A stretch of DNA of 11,220 bases from an uncultured Kineothrix sp. (GCA_910587275.1 CAJUMD010000109.1:1-11220), one strand, 5' to 3'. Positions 1 to 6,221 are shown, counted from the stretch's first letter. The notes: generated by a model not told the origin, from the sequence alone. A program made the numbers and translations.

Positions 1-1
1 A

Positions 2-1549
2 GAAAAAAAGGGGAAAACGAAAACCCCGGAAGCGGACACGGAAAAAGCGGAAGCGGGAAAAACGGACATAAAGAAAACGAAAACCGTAAAAAAGAAAACC
101 ACAAAACAGAAAAGCATACATAAAAAAAACGCAAAGAAGAAATCCTTTTTCCAAAAAAGTGAGGGAGTGGAAGAAAAGAAAAAGGAGGGGCCGGAAACCA
201 TCCCCCCGGAATCCCGGAACTCCCGCTCCCAAAAAGAAGAAGCCGGGAGTGGAGCATCCGCAGATTCAAAAAAGGAAGATTTAAAAAAGGGCGAATCCGG
301 GAAAGAAGAAGCGTATAAAAAAAAGGAAGCGCAAAAGAAGGAAACACAAAAACAGGAAACACAAAAACGGAAAGAAGAAGCGCAAAAAAAGAAAACGCAA
401 ACACAAAAAGCAGAAATACAAAAAGAAGAAACGCAAAAAGAGGAAGCACAAAAAGAGGAAAAAAAACAACAATCAGGGAAAAAAGAATCCGCCAAAGGAA
501 AGACGAAAAAGAGCACGGCAAAAGGCGGTGCGCAGGAAAAGGATTCCGTAAAAAAAACAAAGAAAAAGAAGGGGACGGCTGGAAAGAAAAAAACGCCGTC
601 CAAAACCCGGACGGGAAAAAAGGACGACCAAGAGCCGGAAACCCAAAAAACGGATGAAACCGTATCCGCAGCGAAGAAAAGCAGCAGGACCAAATCGCGC
701 AACCCGAACTTAAGGTTGGTGAAAAGCGGGGAAGATGCGGGAGAGAAAAAGGAACGGAAAAAGGAGTCATACCGGGAATACGATGACAAAGTGTACATGG
801 GAGGCCTTGGAATCGGAGAATGGTTCATCCAGCATAAAAGCCTGCTCCTTATGGGACTTACGGCATGTGCAATTGTAGGCGCCATTATCTGGGGATACTA
901 TTTTATCGTTACGAATTACAGGGTGACAACGGTATACGTGGACGGGAATGTCCATTATTCCAATGAGGAGATTATGGAAATGGTGATGACCGGACCCTAT
1001 GGAAATAACTCCCTTTATCTTGCCATGAAGTATAAGGATAAGGGGGTGGAGGGGGTTCCGTTTGTGGAGAAAATGGATGTCAACATCCTGACGCCAAATA
1101 CCATAAGGATTAATGTGTATGAAAAAGCGCTGGCGGGATACGTGGAATATCTTGGCAGGTACATGTATTTTGACAGGGACGGTATCGTGGTGGAAAGTTC
1201 ACGGGAAAAAACAACGGGAATTCCGCAGGTAACGGGGCTTCAATTCGGTTATGTCATTCTGAACGAAGCGCTTCCGGTGGAAAATGATACCATTTTTAAA
1301 AGGATTTTAAGCATTACCCAGCTTTTGGATAAATATGAGCTGTCTGCGGACAAGATCTATTTTGATTCGGACTATGACCTGACTCTGTATTTTGGCGGTG
1401 TAAAAGTGACACTGGGCGCCAGCGAGGAAATCGATGAAAAAGTGATGCGTTTACAGTACATATTGCCTGAACTTTCCGGTAAAACAGGAACGCTCAGCAT
1501 GGAAAATTATACGGAAGATTCGAAATCCATTCCATTCCGTCAGAATTGA
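2..1549 (+). CDS. ftsQ: Cell division protein DivIB/FtsQ with giant Lys-rich cytoplasmic tail (5' end outside window)
   Basis: Bitopic membrane protein of the divisome; in the family it bridges FtsL/DivIC and septal peptidoglycan synthesis outside the membrane. Numbering here is from the GTG at 167. One hydrophobic segment lies at about residues 225-248, then a POTRA-like domain at about 251-320 (starting YRVTTVYVDGN and ending in VYEKALAGYV, typical of DivIB), then the DivIB/FtsQ domain with YFDRDGIVVESS at about 334-345. The frame is open with no stop from base 2 and has the same Lys-rich composition, with no ATG, GTG or TTG before GTG 167. That GTG has no properly spaced Shine-Dalgarno, so I think the true start is upstream of the window and the gene is 5'-partial. 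At least 279 residues precede the membrane segment, rich in K, E, Q, T and S, far longer than the short tails of well-studied FtsQ/DivIB. ftsZ follows after 135 bases. Identity is secure from the C-terminal half; the start is not. Confidence 0.9.
   Translation, partial: EKKGKTKTPEADTEKAEAGKTDIKKTKTVKKKTTKQKSIHKKNAKKKSFFQKSEGVEEKKKEGPETIPPESRNSRSQKEEAGSGASADSKKEDLKKGESGKEEAYKKKEAQKKETQKQETQKRKEEAQKKKTQTQKAEIQKEETQKEEAQKEEKKQQSGKKESAKGKTKKSTAKGGAQEKDSVKKTKKKKGTAGKKKTPSKTRTGKKDDQEPETQKTDETVSAAKKSSRTKSRNPNLRLVKSGEDAGEKKERKKESYREYDDKVYMGGLGIGEWFIQHKSLLLMGLTACAIVGAIIWGYYFIVTNYRVTTVYVDGNVHYSNEEIMEMVMTGPYGNNSLYLAMKYKDKGVEGVPFVEKMDVNILTPNTIRINVYEKALAGYVEYLGRYMYFDRDGIVVESSREKTTGIPQVTGLQFGYVILNEALPVENDTIFKRILSITQLLDKYELSADKIYFDSDYDLTLYFGGVKVTLGASEEIDEKVMRLQYILPELSGKTGTLSMENYTEDSKSIPFRQN
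323..460 (+). repeat. Degenerate 15-nt tandem repeat encoding pentapeptides in the FtsQ tail
   Basis: Within the FtsQ cytoplasmic tail (residues about 53-98 counted from GTG 167) the protein repeats a five-residue unit of the type xE[A/T]QK, for example KEAQK, KETQK, QETQK, AEIQK, EETQK and EEAQK. The DNA shows the matching 15-base period with A-rich units, and a few irregular units break the register. This suggests growth by slippage or unequal recombination and would favour length variation between strains. A charged helix or a disordered tether is possible; I cannot decide from sequence. Confidence 0.75.
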
Positions 1550-1611
1550 AACGGATTTTAGTAGGGGAGAGGAAATGGGCACAGAAAAATGAAAAAAAAA
1601 GAAAAAACAGG

Positions 1612-1640
1612 TTGCTAAATTGTTAAAATAATTATATGAT
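1612..1640 (+). promoter_or_regulatory. Candidate sigma-A promoter of ftsZ
   Basis: TTGCTA (1612-1617), a 17-base spacer, then TATGAT (1635-1640). That is two mismatches in the -35 and one in the -10 against TTGACA/TATAAT, with an A-rich stretch just upstream that could act as an UP element. Transcription would start near 1647 and give a leader of about 38 bases before the ftsZ start. Supported only by motif and position. Confidence 0.5.
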
Positions 1641-1670
1641 AACATGTAGGAGTTTTGAATAGGTATGTTG

Positions 1671-1684
1671 AAGGAGGAAACACC
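1671..1684 (+). promoter_or_regulatory. Ribosome binding site fixing the ftsZ start
   Basis: AAGGAGG at 1671-1677 is followed by 7 bases and then TTG at 1685. It selects this TTG over the in-frame TTG at 1655, whose nearest purine run (1647-1652) lies only two bases upstream. Confidence 0.85.
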
Positions 1685-2884
1685 TTGCTTGAGATTAAGA
1701 CGAACGATGCTGAGGCTGCGGCAAAGATTATAGTGGTAGGAGTCGGCGGTGCAGGCAATAATGCTGTAAATAGAATGGTTGATGAAAGTATAGACGGAGT
1801 GGAATTTATCGGGATTAACACGGACAAGCAGGCTTTGCAGTTATGCAAGGCTCCTAAGTTGCTCCAGATTGGCGAGAAGCTGACCAAAGGTTTGGGCGCC
1901 GGTGCAAAGCCGGAAATCGGCGAGAAAGCTGCGGAGGAAAGCAGCGAGGAAGTGACGGCAGCGTTAAAAGGGGCGGACATGGTGTTCGTGACCTGCGGTA
2001 TGGGCGGCGGTACCGGGACCGGTGCGGCTCCGGTGGTGGCTAAGATTGCGAAGGACATGGGCATCCTGACCGTCGGTGTCGTGACGAAACCTTTCCGGTT
2101 TGAGGCGAAGGCACGTATGGTCAACGCCCTGAACGGTATAGAAAAGATTAAGGATAATGTGGACACACTTATCGTTATTCCGAATGATAAATTACTTGAA
2201 ATTGTGGACAGAAGGACAACCATGCCGGATGCCCTTAAGAAAGCGGATGAAGTGCTGCAGCAGGCAGTACAGGGAATTACGGATTTGATTAATGTGCCGG
2301 CAGTCATCAATTTGGACTTTGCGGATGTGCAGACGGTCATGAAGGACAAGGGCATTGCGCATATCGGCATCGGTTACGGCAAAGGGGAGGACAAGGCAAA
2401 CGAAGCGGTTAAGATGGCGGTGGAAAGCCCGCTTTTGGAAACGACGATTTCCGGTGCAACCCATGTCATTATCAACGTATCGGGCGATATCACCCTTTCG
2501 GACGCGGCGGATGCGGCAGATTATGTGCAGAAGCTGGCGGGCGACGAGGTGAACATCATTTTCGGTGCCATGTATGACGAGGCAAAGGCAGATGCGTGCA
2601 CGATTACGGTAATTGCTACCGGTTTGGAAGATGCGGCGACAAGGGCGGCAGCAGCCACTTTCGGTACATATAAACCGGGTTACATGACCCCTACTTCTTT
2701 GCAGGGGAAGGCTTCCATTGGTTCCGGTGTAACTCCTAATGTGGTGAATCCCACCCTGAATCCCGGTGCGTCCGCAGGCGCTTCCACGCTGAAGCCGCTG
2801 CAGGGCATCAACAAACCGGGTGATATCAGAAGTTCCGTGGAAGAAAAGACCTTAAAGATACCGGATTTCCTTCAGAGAAAATAA
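1685..2884 (+). CDS. ftsZ: Cell division GTPase FtsZ
   Basis: Bacterial tubulin homologue that polymerises with GTP into the Z-ring at the division site and recruits the divisome. I start it at TTG 1685 (399 residues, the usual length) because of the well-placed AAGGAGG and because MLEIKT followed by the nucleotide-binding core is a normal FtsZ beginning; an in-frame TTG at 1655 would add ten residues without a usable ribosome binding site. Visible features are the glycine-rich GVGGAGNNAVNRM near residues 19-31, the tubulin signature GGGTGTGAAP at about 107-116, and the T7 catalytic loop NLDFADV at 209-215 with N209, D211 and D214. A variable linker runs from about 330, and the C-terminal peptide KIPDFLQRK (391-399) is the usual docking site for membrane tethers. 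No ftsA lies between ftsQ and ftsZ, so the tether must be encoded elsewhere (in this group often SepF, an inference). A terminator follows about 90 bases downstream. Confidence 0.97.
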   Translation: MLEIKTNDAEAAAKIIVVGVGGAGNNAVNRMVDESIDGVEFIGINTDKQALQLCKAPKLLQIGEKLTKGLGAGAKPEIGEKAAEESSEEVTAALKGADMVFVTCGMGGGTGTGAAPVVAKIAKDMGILTVGVVTKPFRFEAKARMVNALNGIEKIKDNVDTLIVIPNDKLLEIVDRRTTMPDALKKADEVLQQAVQGITDLINVPAVINLDFADVQTVMKDKGIAHIGIGYGKGEDKANEAVKMAVESPLLETTISGATHVIINVSGDITLSDAADAADYVQKLAGDEVNIIFGAMYDEAKADACTITVIATGLEDAATRAAAATFGTYKPGYMTPTSLQGKASIGSGVTPNVVNPTLNPGASAGASTLKPLQGINKPGDIRSSVEEKTLKIPDFLQRK

Positions 2885-2977
2885 GAACAGTAAAAATAAG
2901 GGTGAGGGAATTGAGGATAAGGAAAAGGGAATTAAAGGGGAAAAATATCTTCAGGATTAAGAATAATGGCAAGGGGA

Positions 2978-3004
2978 AAGAGAGTGCGAAGCACTCTTTT
3001 TTTT
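2978..3004 (+). terminator. Intrinsic terminator after ftsZ
   Basis: AGAGTGC (2981-2987), a GAA loop, GCACTCT (2991-2997), then an uninterrupted T run to 3004; A-T pairs extend the stem outward. A textbook rho-independent terminator that separates ftsZ from the spoIIG locus. The 90 bases between the ftsZ stop and the hairpin are purine-rich with nothing else recognisable. Confidence 0.9.
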
Positions 3005-3019
3005 ATGCATAGATCCATC

Positions 3020-3095
3020 TTGTCGTATTGCGCGGTAAATGCCACCGGTTATCATCGTCTTTTTGACAAAAAAAGCGGACAATACTTTATATAAT
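3020..3095 (+). promoter_or_regulatory. Candidate spoIIG-type promoter with Spo0A boxes and 21-bp spacer
   Basis: A perfect TTGACA (3063-3068) and a perfect TATAAT (3090-3095) are separated by 21 bases, too far for an ordinary sigma-A promoter. The -35 overlaps TTTGACA (3062-3068), which on the reverse strand reads TGTCAAA, one mismatch from the Spo0A box TGTCGAA. A second near-match, TGTCGTA, lies on the forward strand at 3021-3027. In B. subtilis the spoIIG promoter also has an over-long spacer (22 bp) with Spo0A sites near -37 and -87 that let Spo0A~P bring sigma-A into position; here, with a start near 3102, the boxes fall near -37 and -78. Position upstream of spoIIGA agrees. A shorter reading (TATATA at 3088-3093, 19-bp spacer) is possible. 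Motif evidence only. Confidence 0.6.
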
Positions 3096-3126
3096 GTTCC
3101 CAAGGGAGGTGACAGGCAGGGGATGA

Positions 3127-3939
3127 ATACACAATATATATGAGGTATATATTGACAGTCTGTTTCTTATGAATTTCGTTATGAACCTATACCTGTATGC
3201 ACTCTTAACAAAGACTCTGAAGCGTACGGCAGGGCGTATGAGGGTATGGGTGGGGAGCGCTTTGGGGGCGGCGCTTTTTGTTTTGCTGCTGTTCGTACCG
3301 GGTCTTCCGGTGTTCATAAAGAGATTTGCGGGACCGACGGCTGTCAGCATGGCGGTAACGGCGTGGATTTTCAGGATAAGGCAGATACCGGCATTGTACA
3401 GGGCGACAGGGTATCTGTATGTGTATGCTTTCGTGTTCGGGGGAATGATGAAGTTCCTGTTTTCCGGCACGGGGTTTTTACATAAAGCGCAGGGGAGTAT
3501 TTGGTATATTTTGGGCGCTGGGATGCTGGGTTATCAGGTAGCCGGCTGGTGGCTTAGGGAACTTAAGAAAAGGAAGAACGTTACGGTCTGCAGGGTACGG
3601 CTGTGCGGGGACAGGGACGGGATATGGCTGGATGCACTGGTGGACACGGGAAACAGTTTAAGGGAACCCGTGGGCGGGAAACCGGTATCCGTGGTGGAAG
3701 CCGGGGTGCTTGACCGGCTGGAAGGCGTGAAGAAGCCGGAGAAACTGAAACTGATTCCGTACCGCAGCATCGGGCGCGAAAACGGCCTGATGGAAGGCTA
3801 TGAAGTACCGGAAATCGTCATAGACCACGAAGGGGAGATGCTCCGGCGGGAAAAGGTCGTTGTGGGAATCAGCCGGACGGAGATATCCACGGACGGGCGG
3901 TATCAGATGATACTGCATCCGGATTTGTACCGGGAATAA
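3127..3939 (+). CDS. spoIIGA: SpoIIGA, sporulation aspartic protease that processes pro-sigma-E (start uncertain)
   Basis: Membrane-anchored pepsin-like protease that removes the pro-sequence of sigma-E in the mother cell after a signal from the forespore. The N-terminal half is a series of hydrophobic segments. The C-terminal half carries the catalytic motif DALVDTGNSL (aspartate at residue 159 counted from ATG 3169) and ends in LHPDLYRE, as in the family. From ATG 3169 the protein has 256 residues, shorter than the 309 of B. subtilis. The frame is open back to 3127 and encodes YEVYIDSLFL before that ATG, which is the conserved start of SpoIIGA and half of its first membrane helix, so I believe ATG 3169 is internal. 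No ATG, GTG or TTG is available in frame upstream; candidates are ATA codons (3127, 3136), ATT 3151, or a frameshift from ATG 3123. The strong GGAGGTGA (3105-3112) is best placed for ATG 3123. sigE, its substrate, follows 147 bases downstream. Confidence 0.88.
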   Translation: MHNIYEVYIDSLFLMNFVMNLYLYALLTKTLKRTAGRMRVWVGSALGAALFVLLLFVPGLPVFIKRFAGPTAVSMAVTAWIFRIRQIPALYRATGYLYVYAFVFGGMMKFLFSGTGFLHKAQGSIWYILGAGMLGYQVAGWWLRELKKRKNVTVCRVRLCGDRDGIWLDALVDTGNSLREPVGGKPVSVVEAGVLDRLEGVKKPEKLKLIPYRSIGRENGLMEGYEVPEIVIDHEGEMLRREKVVVGISRTEISTDGRYQMILHPDLYRE

Positions 3940-4073
3940 GGCGGAAAGAAAAACGATTATGGAAATTGGTTTTAAGTCCGTGAAAGCGGCATGGGATATA
4001 AGAATGAAAAGAAAAGCGGAAAAAGGAAAGCCGGGCAGGGACGGAACGGACAGACATGGAGAAAGAAAGGGAC

Positions 4074-4086
4074 AGGAGGAATTCAG
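4074..4086 (+). promoter_or_regulatory. Ribosome binding site fixing the sigE start
   Basis: AGGAGG at 4074-4079 and a 7-base spacer point to ATG 4087. An in-frame ATG at 3991 would add 32 residues with no family counterpart and has only a weak upstream purine stretch. Confidence 0.85.
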
Positions 4087-4827
4087 ATGATTTTTAAGGT
4101 GGCGATACCGGGAAAAATCCAGTTTAAACTGATAAAACGGGAACCTAATTTTTTTATGCCCAAACAAGGGGAAATCCATTACATAGGAGGGACGGAAGTA
4201 CTTCCGCCGCCGCTTGAGGTTGAGAAAGAAAATGAAGTAATCGGTGACTTGGGAACGGAATATGAGGACGAGGCAAAATCCATCCTGATTGAACATAACC
4301 TTCGCCTAGTGGTGTACATCGCCAAGAAATTTGATAATACCGGCGTGGGTGTGGAGGATTTAATTTCCATCGGAACCATAGGCTTGATAAAATCCATTAA
4401 CACCTTTAACCCGGAGAAGAACATTAAGCTGGCGACTTACGCTTCGCGCTGCATTGAGAATGAAATCTTAATGTACTTAAGGAGGAACAATAAGACGAAG
4501 CTGGAAGTGTCCATCGACGAACCGTTAAACGTGGACTGGGACGGAAACGAACTGCTTTTGTCGGATATCCTCGGCACCGATGAGGATGTCATTTACCGGG
4601 ACATCGAGAACGAGGTGGAACGGAAGCTGCTCTTAAAGGCAATTGATAAGCTGTCGGACAGGGAGAAAACGATTATCAACCTCCGGTTCGGGCTGGGGAC
4701 GCCGGACGGACAGGAGATGACCCAGAAAGAGGTGGCGGAGCTGCTCGGCATTTCCCAATCGTATATTTCGAGGCTGGAAAAGAAGATTATGAAGCGGCTG
4801 AAAAAAGAGCTGGTCAGGGAAGGGTAG
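4087..4827 (+). CDS. sigE: RNA polymerase sporulation sigma factor SigE (pro-sigma-E)
   Basis: Early mother-cell sigma factor, made as an inactive membrane-bound precursor. From ATG 4087 it has 246 residues, against 239 in B. subtilis. The first 31 residues are basic and hydrophobic and form the pro-sequence. The processing region GEIHYIGGTEVLPPPL (28-43) aligns with the B. subtilis SpoIIGA cleavage region, so the cut is predicted between H31 and Y32. Region 2 spans about 70-134, with NLRLVVYIAKKF, DLISIGTIGLIK and LATYASRCIENEILMYLRR. Region 4 spans about 180-240, with the helix-turn-helix TQKEVAELLGISQSYISRLE at 212-231. The neighbour upstream is its own protease, as in the B. subtilis spoIIG operon; expression is probably co-transcriptional from the promoter before spoIIGA. 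The 147 bases between the two genes hold no recognised element. A hairpin terminator lies 43 bases downstream, so read-through into sigG looks limited. Confidence 0.97.
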   Translation: MIFKVAIPGKIQFKLIKREPNFFMPKQGEIHYIGGTEVLPPPLEVEKENEVIGDLGTEYEDEAKSILIEHNLRLVVYIAKKFDNTGVGVEDLISIGTIGLIKSINTFNPEKNIKLATYASRCIENEILMYLRRNNKTKLEVSIDEPLNVDWDGNELLLSDILGTDEDVIYRDIENEVERKLLLKAIDKLSDREKTIINLRFGLGTPDGQEMTQKEVAELLGISQSYISRLEKKIMKRLKKELVREG

Positions 4828-4864
4828 GAACAAATAGGAACAGGTAAGAGCAAATAGGAACGGA
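4825..4864 (+). repeat. Two-copy 20-bp direct repeat at the sigE stop
   Basis: Two adjacent 20-base units (4825-4844 and 4845-4864) match at about 16 of 20 positions, sharing CAAATAGGAAC. The first unit starts with the sigE stop codon TAG. No function is evident; probably a small duplication. Confidence 0.6.
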
Positions 4865-4870
4865 CGGTAT

Positions 4871-4924
4871 AAGGGTATACCCCTTCGGGCTATGGAGGCC
4901 CATGGGGCGTACCCTTTGTTTTGC
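4871..4924 (+). terminator. Intrinsic terminator after sigE
   Basis: Long hairpin: arms 4871-4883 and 4904-4916 pair AAGGGTA with TACCCTT and CCCC with GGGG, with one weak and one mismatched pair between. The loop holds a further GGGC/GCCC stem (4887-4890 with 4898-4901). It is followed by the T-rich TTGTTTTG. On the reverse strand no T run follows, so it should act on sigE transcripts only, not on the convergent ylmC. Confidence 0.75.
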
Positions 4925-4958
4925 AGGAACGCTCCGGCACGGGAAGGGGCTTTCCGGT

Positions 4959-5192
4959 TTAACAGCAGATGTCCACGATAATGATGTCGGGACCGATTTT
5001 TTTGATGTTTTTGTAAGGGATGACAAACTCCGGCCCGGTGTCAAACAGGTTGAAGAATTTGTTGCCGCCGGGGATGATGAGGGCGCAGATTTGTCCGCTG
5101 CATTCGTCGAACTCCAAATCGCCGACTTTTCCCAAACATTTGCAGTCTTTTAGGTTAATGACGGATTTACATTTTAATTCTGAAAACAGCAT
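4959..5192 (-). CDS. ylmC: YlmC/YmxH-family small PRC-barrel sporulation-associated protein
   Basis: 77-residue protein with no membrane segment. It shows the family pattern: an N-terminal SELKCKSVINLKDCKCLGKVGDLEFD, then ICALIIPGGNKFFNLF, then EFVIPYKNIKKIGPDIIIVD, which is the small beta-barrel arrangement of the YlmC/YmxH group (PRC-barrel superfamily). The molecular function of the family is not established as far as I know; it is conserved in spore-formers and in B. subtilis ylmC sits just downstream of sigG. Here it lies on the opposite strand between sigE and sigG, convergent with sigE and divergent from sigG. ATG 5192 is the only standard start after an upstream in-frame stop; its ribosome binding site is weak. 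Five cysteines in 77 residues, including the final two, are notable. Confidence 0.85.
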   Translation of the reverse strand: MLFSELKCKSVINLKDCKCLGKVGDLEFDECSGQICALIIPGGNKFFNLFDTGPEFVIPYKNIKKIGPDIIIVDICC

Positions 5193-5218
5193 GGCCGTGT
5201 ATCCCGTTTCTTATATAT

Positions 5219-5236
5219 ATTATATTGTATCGTATG
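5219..5236 (-). promoter_or_regulatory. Candidate -10 region(s) for ylmC
   Basis: Reading leftward on the reverse strand, CATACGATA (5236-5228) resembles the -10 of mother-cell sigma factors (sigma-E CATACAxT, sigma-K CATAxxxTA), and TATAAT (5224-5219) is a perfect sigma-A -10, 26 bases before the ATG. Neither has a convincing -35 at normal spacing, so which one is used, if any, is open. Confidence 0.3.
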
Positions 5237-5284
5237 CGGTTTGGACGGCGGGGTGACAGGAACTTCCGGTTTCGGAAATCGGAT

Positions 5285-5313
5285 GTATAATTTTGCCGCT
5301 TTCGGTAAATCAT
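5285..5313 (+). promoter_or_regulatory. Candidate forespore (sigma-F/sigma-G) promoter of sigG
   Basis: GTATA (5285-5289), a 14-base spacer, then GGTAAATCAT (5304-5313). The -35 fits the sigma-F/sigma-G form and the GG start with following A residues fits a sigma-F -10, though not perfectly. The -10 ends 39 bases before the sigG start. In B. subtilis sigG is transcribed by sigma-F and then by sigma-G itself, so the position is expected. Motif evidence only. Confidence 0.4.
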
Positions 5314-5339
5314 TTTTATTAAATCATGGAAATGAATGC

Positions 5340-5352
5340 AGGAGGCGTCAGG
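5340..5352 (+). promoter_or_regulatory. Ribosome binding site fixing the sigG start
   Basis: AGGAGG at 5340-5345 lies 7 bases before ATG 5353. The in-frame ATG 5326 and ATG 5332 have no comparable site. Confidence 0.85.
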
Positions 5353-6132
5353 ATGGCACAGGGAAAGGTTGAAATATGCGGGGTGAATACTTCCAAACTT
5401 CCGCTTTTAAAAAATGCGGAAAAGGAGGAGCTTTTTTCCAAAATAGAGGAGGGGGACAAGGCGGCGAGGGAGCAGTATATTGAAGGCAACCTGCGGCTTG
5501 TATTGAGTGTAATCAAGCGTTTTTCATCCAGTAACGAGAATGTGGATGATTTGTTCCAAATCGGCTGTATCGGGCTGATTAAGGCGATTGACAATTTTGA
5601 TTCGACACTGAACGTGAAATTTTCCACTTATGCGGTTCCGATGATTATCGGGGAAATCAGGCGTTTTTTGCGGGACAACAATTCCATACGGGTCAGCAGG
5701 TCCTTAAAGGATACCGCCTACAAGGCGATTTATGCCAAGGAAAACCTGACAAGGCGCAATTTAAAGGAGCCTACCATTAATGAAATTGCCACGGAAATCG
5801 GCATTTCCAAAGAAGATATCGTATATGCGCTGGATGCCATACAAAACCCCATGAGTCTGTACGAGCCGATATACACCGACGGCGGGGACACGCTGTACGT
5901 GATGGACCAAATCAGCGATAAGAAGAATAAGGAGGAGACGTGGGTGGAGCACCTGTCCTTAAGCGAGGCGATGAAGCGGCTGGGGGAGAGGGAACACGAA
6001 ATCATTACCCTGCGCTTTTTTGAAGGAAAGACGCAGATGGAAGTGGCGGACATTATCGGCATATCGCAGGCGCAGGTTTCACGGCTGGAAAAAAATGCGC
6101 TGCGGGTGATGAAAAATTATCTGACTGCATGA
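5353..6132 (+). CDS. sigG: RNA polymerase sporulation sigma factor SigG
   Basis: Late forespore sigma factor that switches on spore-protection and germination genes. From ATG 5353 it has 259 residues (B. subtilis 260). The N-terminus KVEICGVNTSKLPLLK (5-20) is diagnostic for sigma-G rather than sigma-F. Region 2 runs about 46-110 with GNLRLVLSVIKRF, DLFQIGCIGLIKAIDNF and the conserved KFSTYAVPMIIGEIRRFLRD. Region 3 follows with IRVSRSLKDTAYKA and YALDAIQNPMSLYEPIY. Region 4 ends the protein with the helix-turn-helix TQMEVADIIGISQAQVSRLE (227-246). It is separated from sigE by the reverse-strand ylmC and has its own candidate forespore promoter, so it is probably a single-gene unit ended by the hairpin at 6222. 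Confidence 0.97.
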   Translation: MAQGKVEICGVNTSKLPLLKNAEKEELFSKIEEGDKAAREQYIEGNLRLVLSVIKRFSSSNENVDDLFQIGCIGLIKAIDNFDSTLNVKFSTYAVPMIIGEIRRFLRDNNSIRVSRSLKDTAYKAIYAKENLTRRNLKEPTINEIATEIGISKEDIVYALDAIQNPMSLYEPIYTDGGDTLYVMDQISDKKNKEETWVEHLSLSEAMKRLGEREHEIITLRFFEGKTQMEVADIIGISQAQVSRLEKNALRVMKNYLTA

Positions 6133-6221
6133 GCCGGTTTCCGCGTTACCCTTCCACGGTCTGCCTGTCGCGGGATGCTTTCCAAACAATTGACGGGGCT
6201 GTTTTTCCGTGTGATTTACAG

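Noticed and set aside
1615..2370. Long reverse-strand open frame (251 codons) opposite ftsZ
   Set aside because: It is the mirror of ftsZ codon bias: Ser/Pro/Thr/Ala-rich, without a recognisable family, and fully covered by a certain forward gene.
3991..4086. Extended N-terminus of sigE from ATG 3991
   Set aside because: The 32 extra residues have no counterpart in the SigE family, and AGGAGG is placed precisely for ATG 4087.
3658..4296. Reverse-strand open frame of 212 codons across spoIIGA and sigE
   Set aside because: Overlaps two certain forward genes, is rich in Phe/Pro/His as expected of an antisense frame, and has no ribosome binding site or recognisable domain.
5261..5280. Short inverted repeat TTCCG/CGGAA upstream of sigG
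   Set aside because: Five-pair stem with a 4-base loop and no T run; too small to call an operator or terminator.
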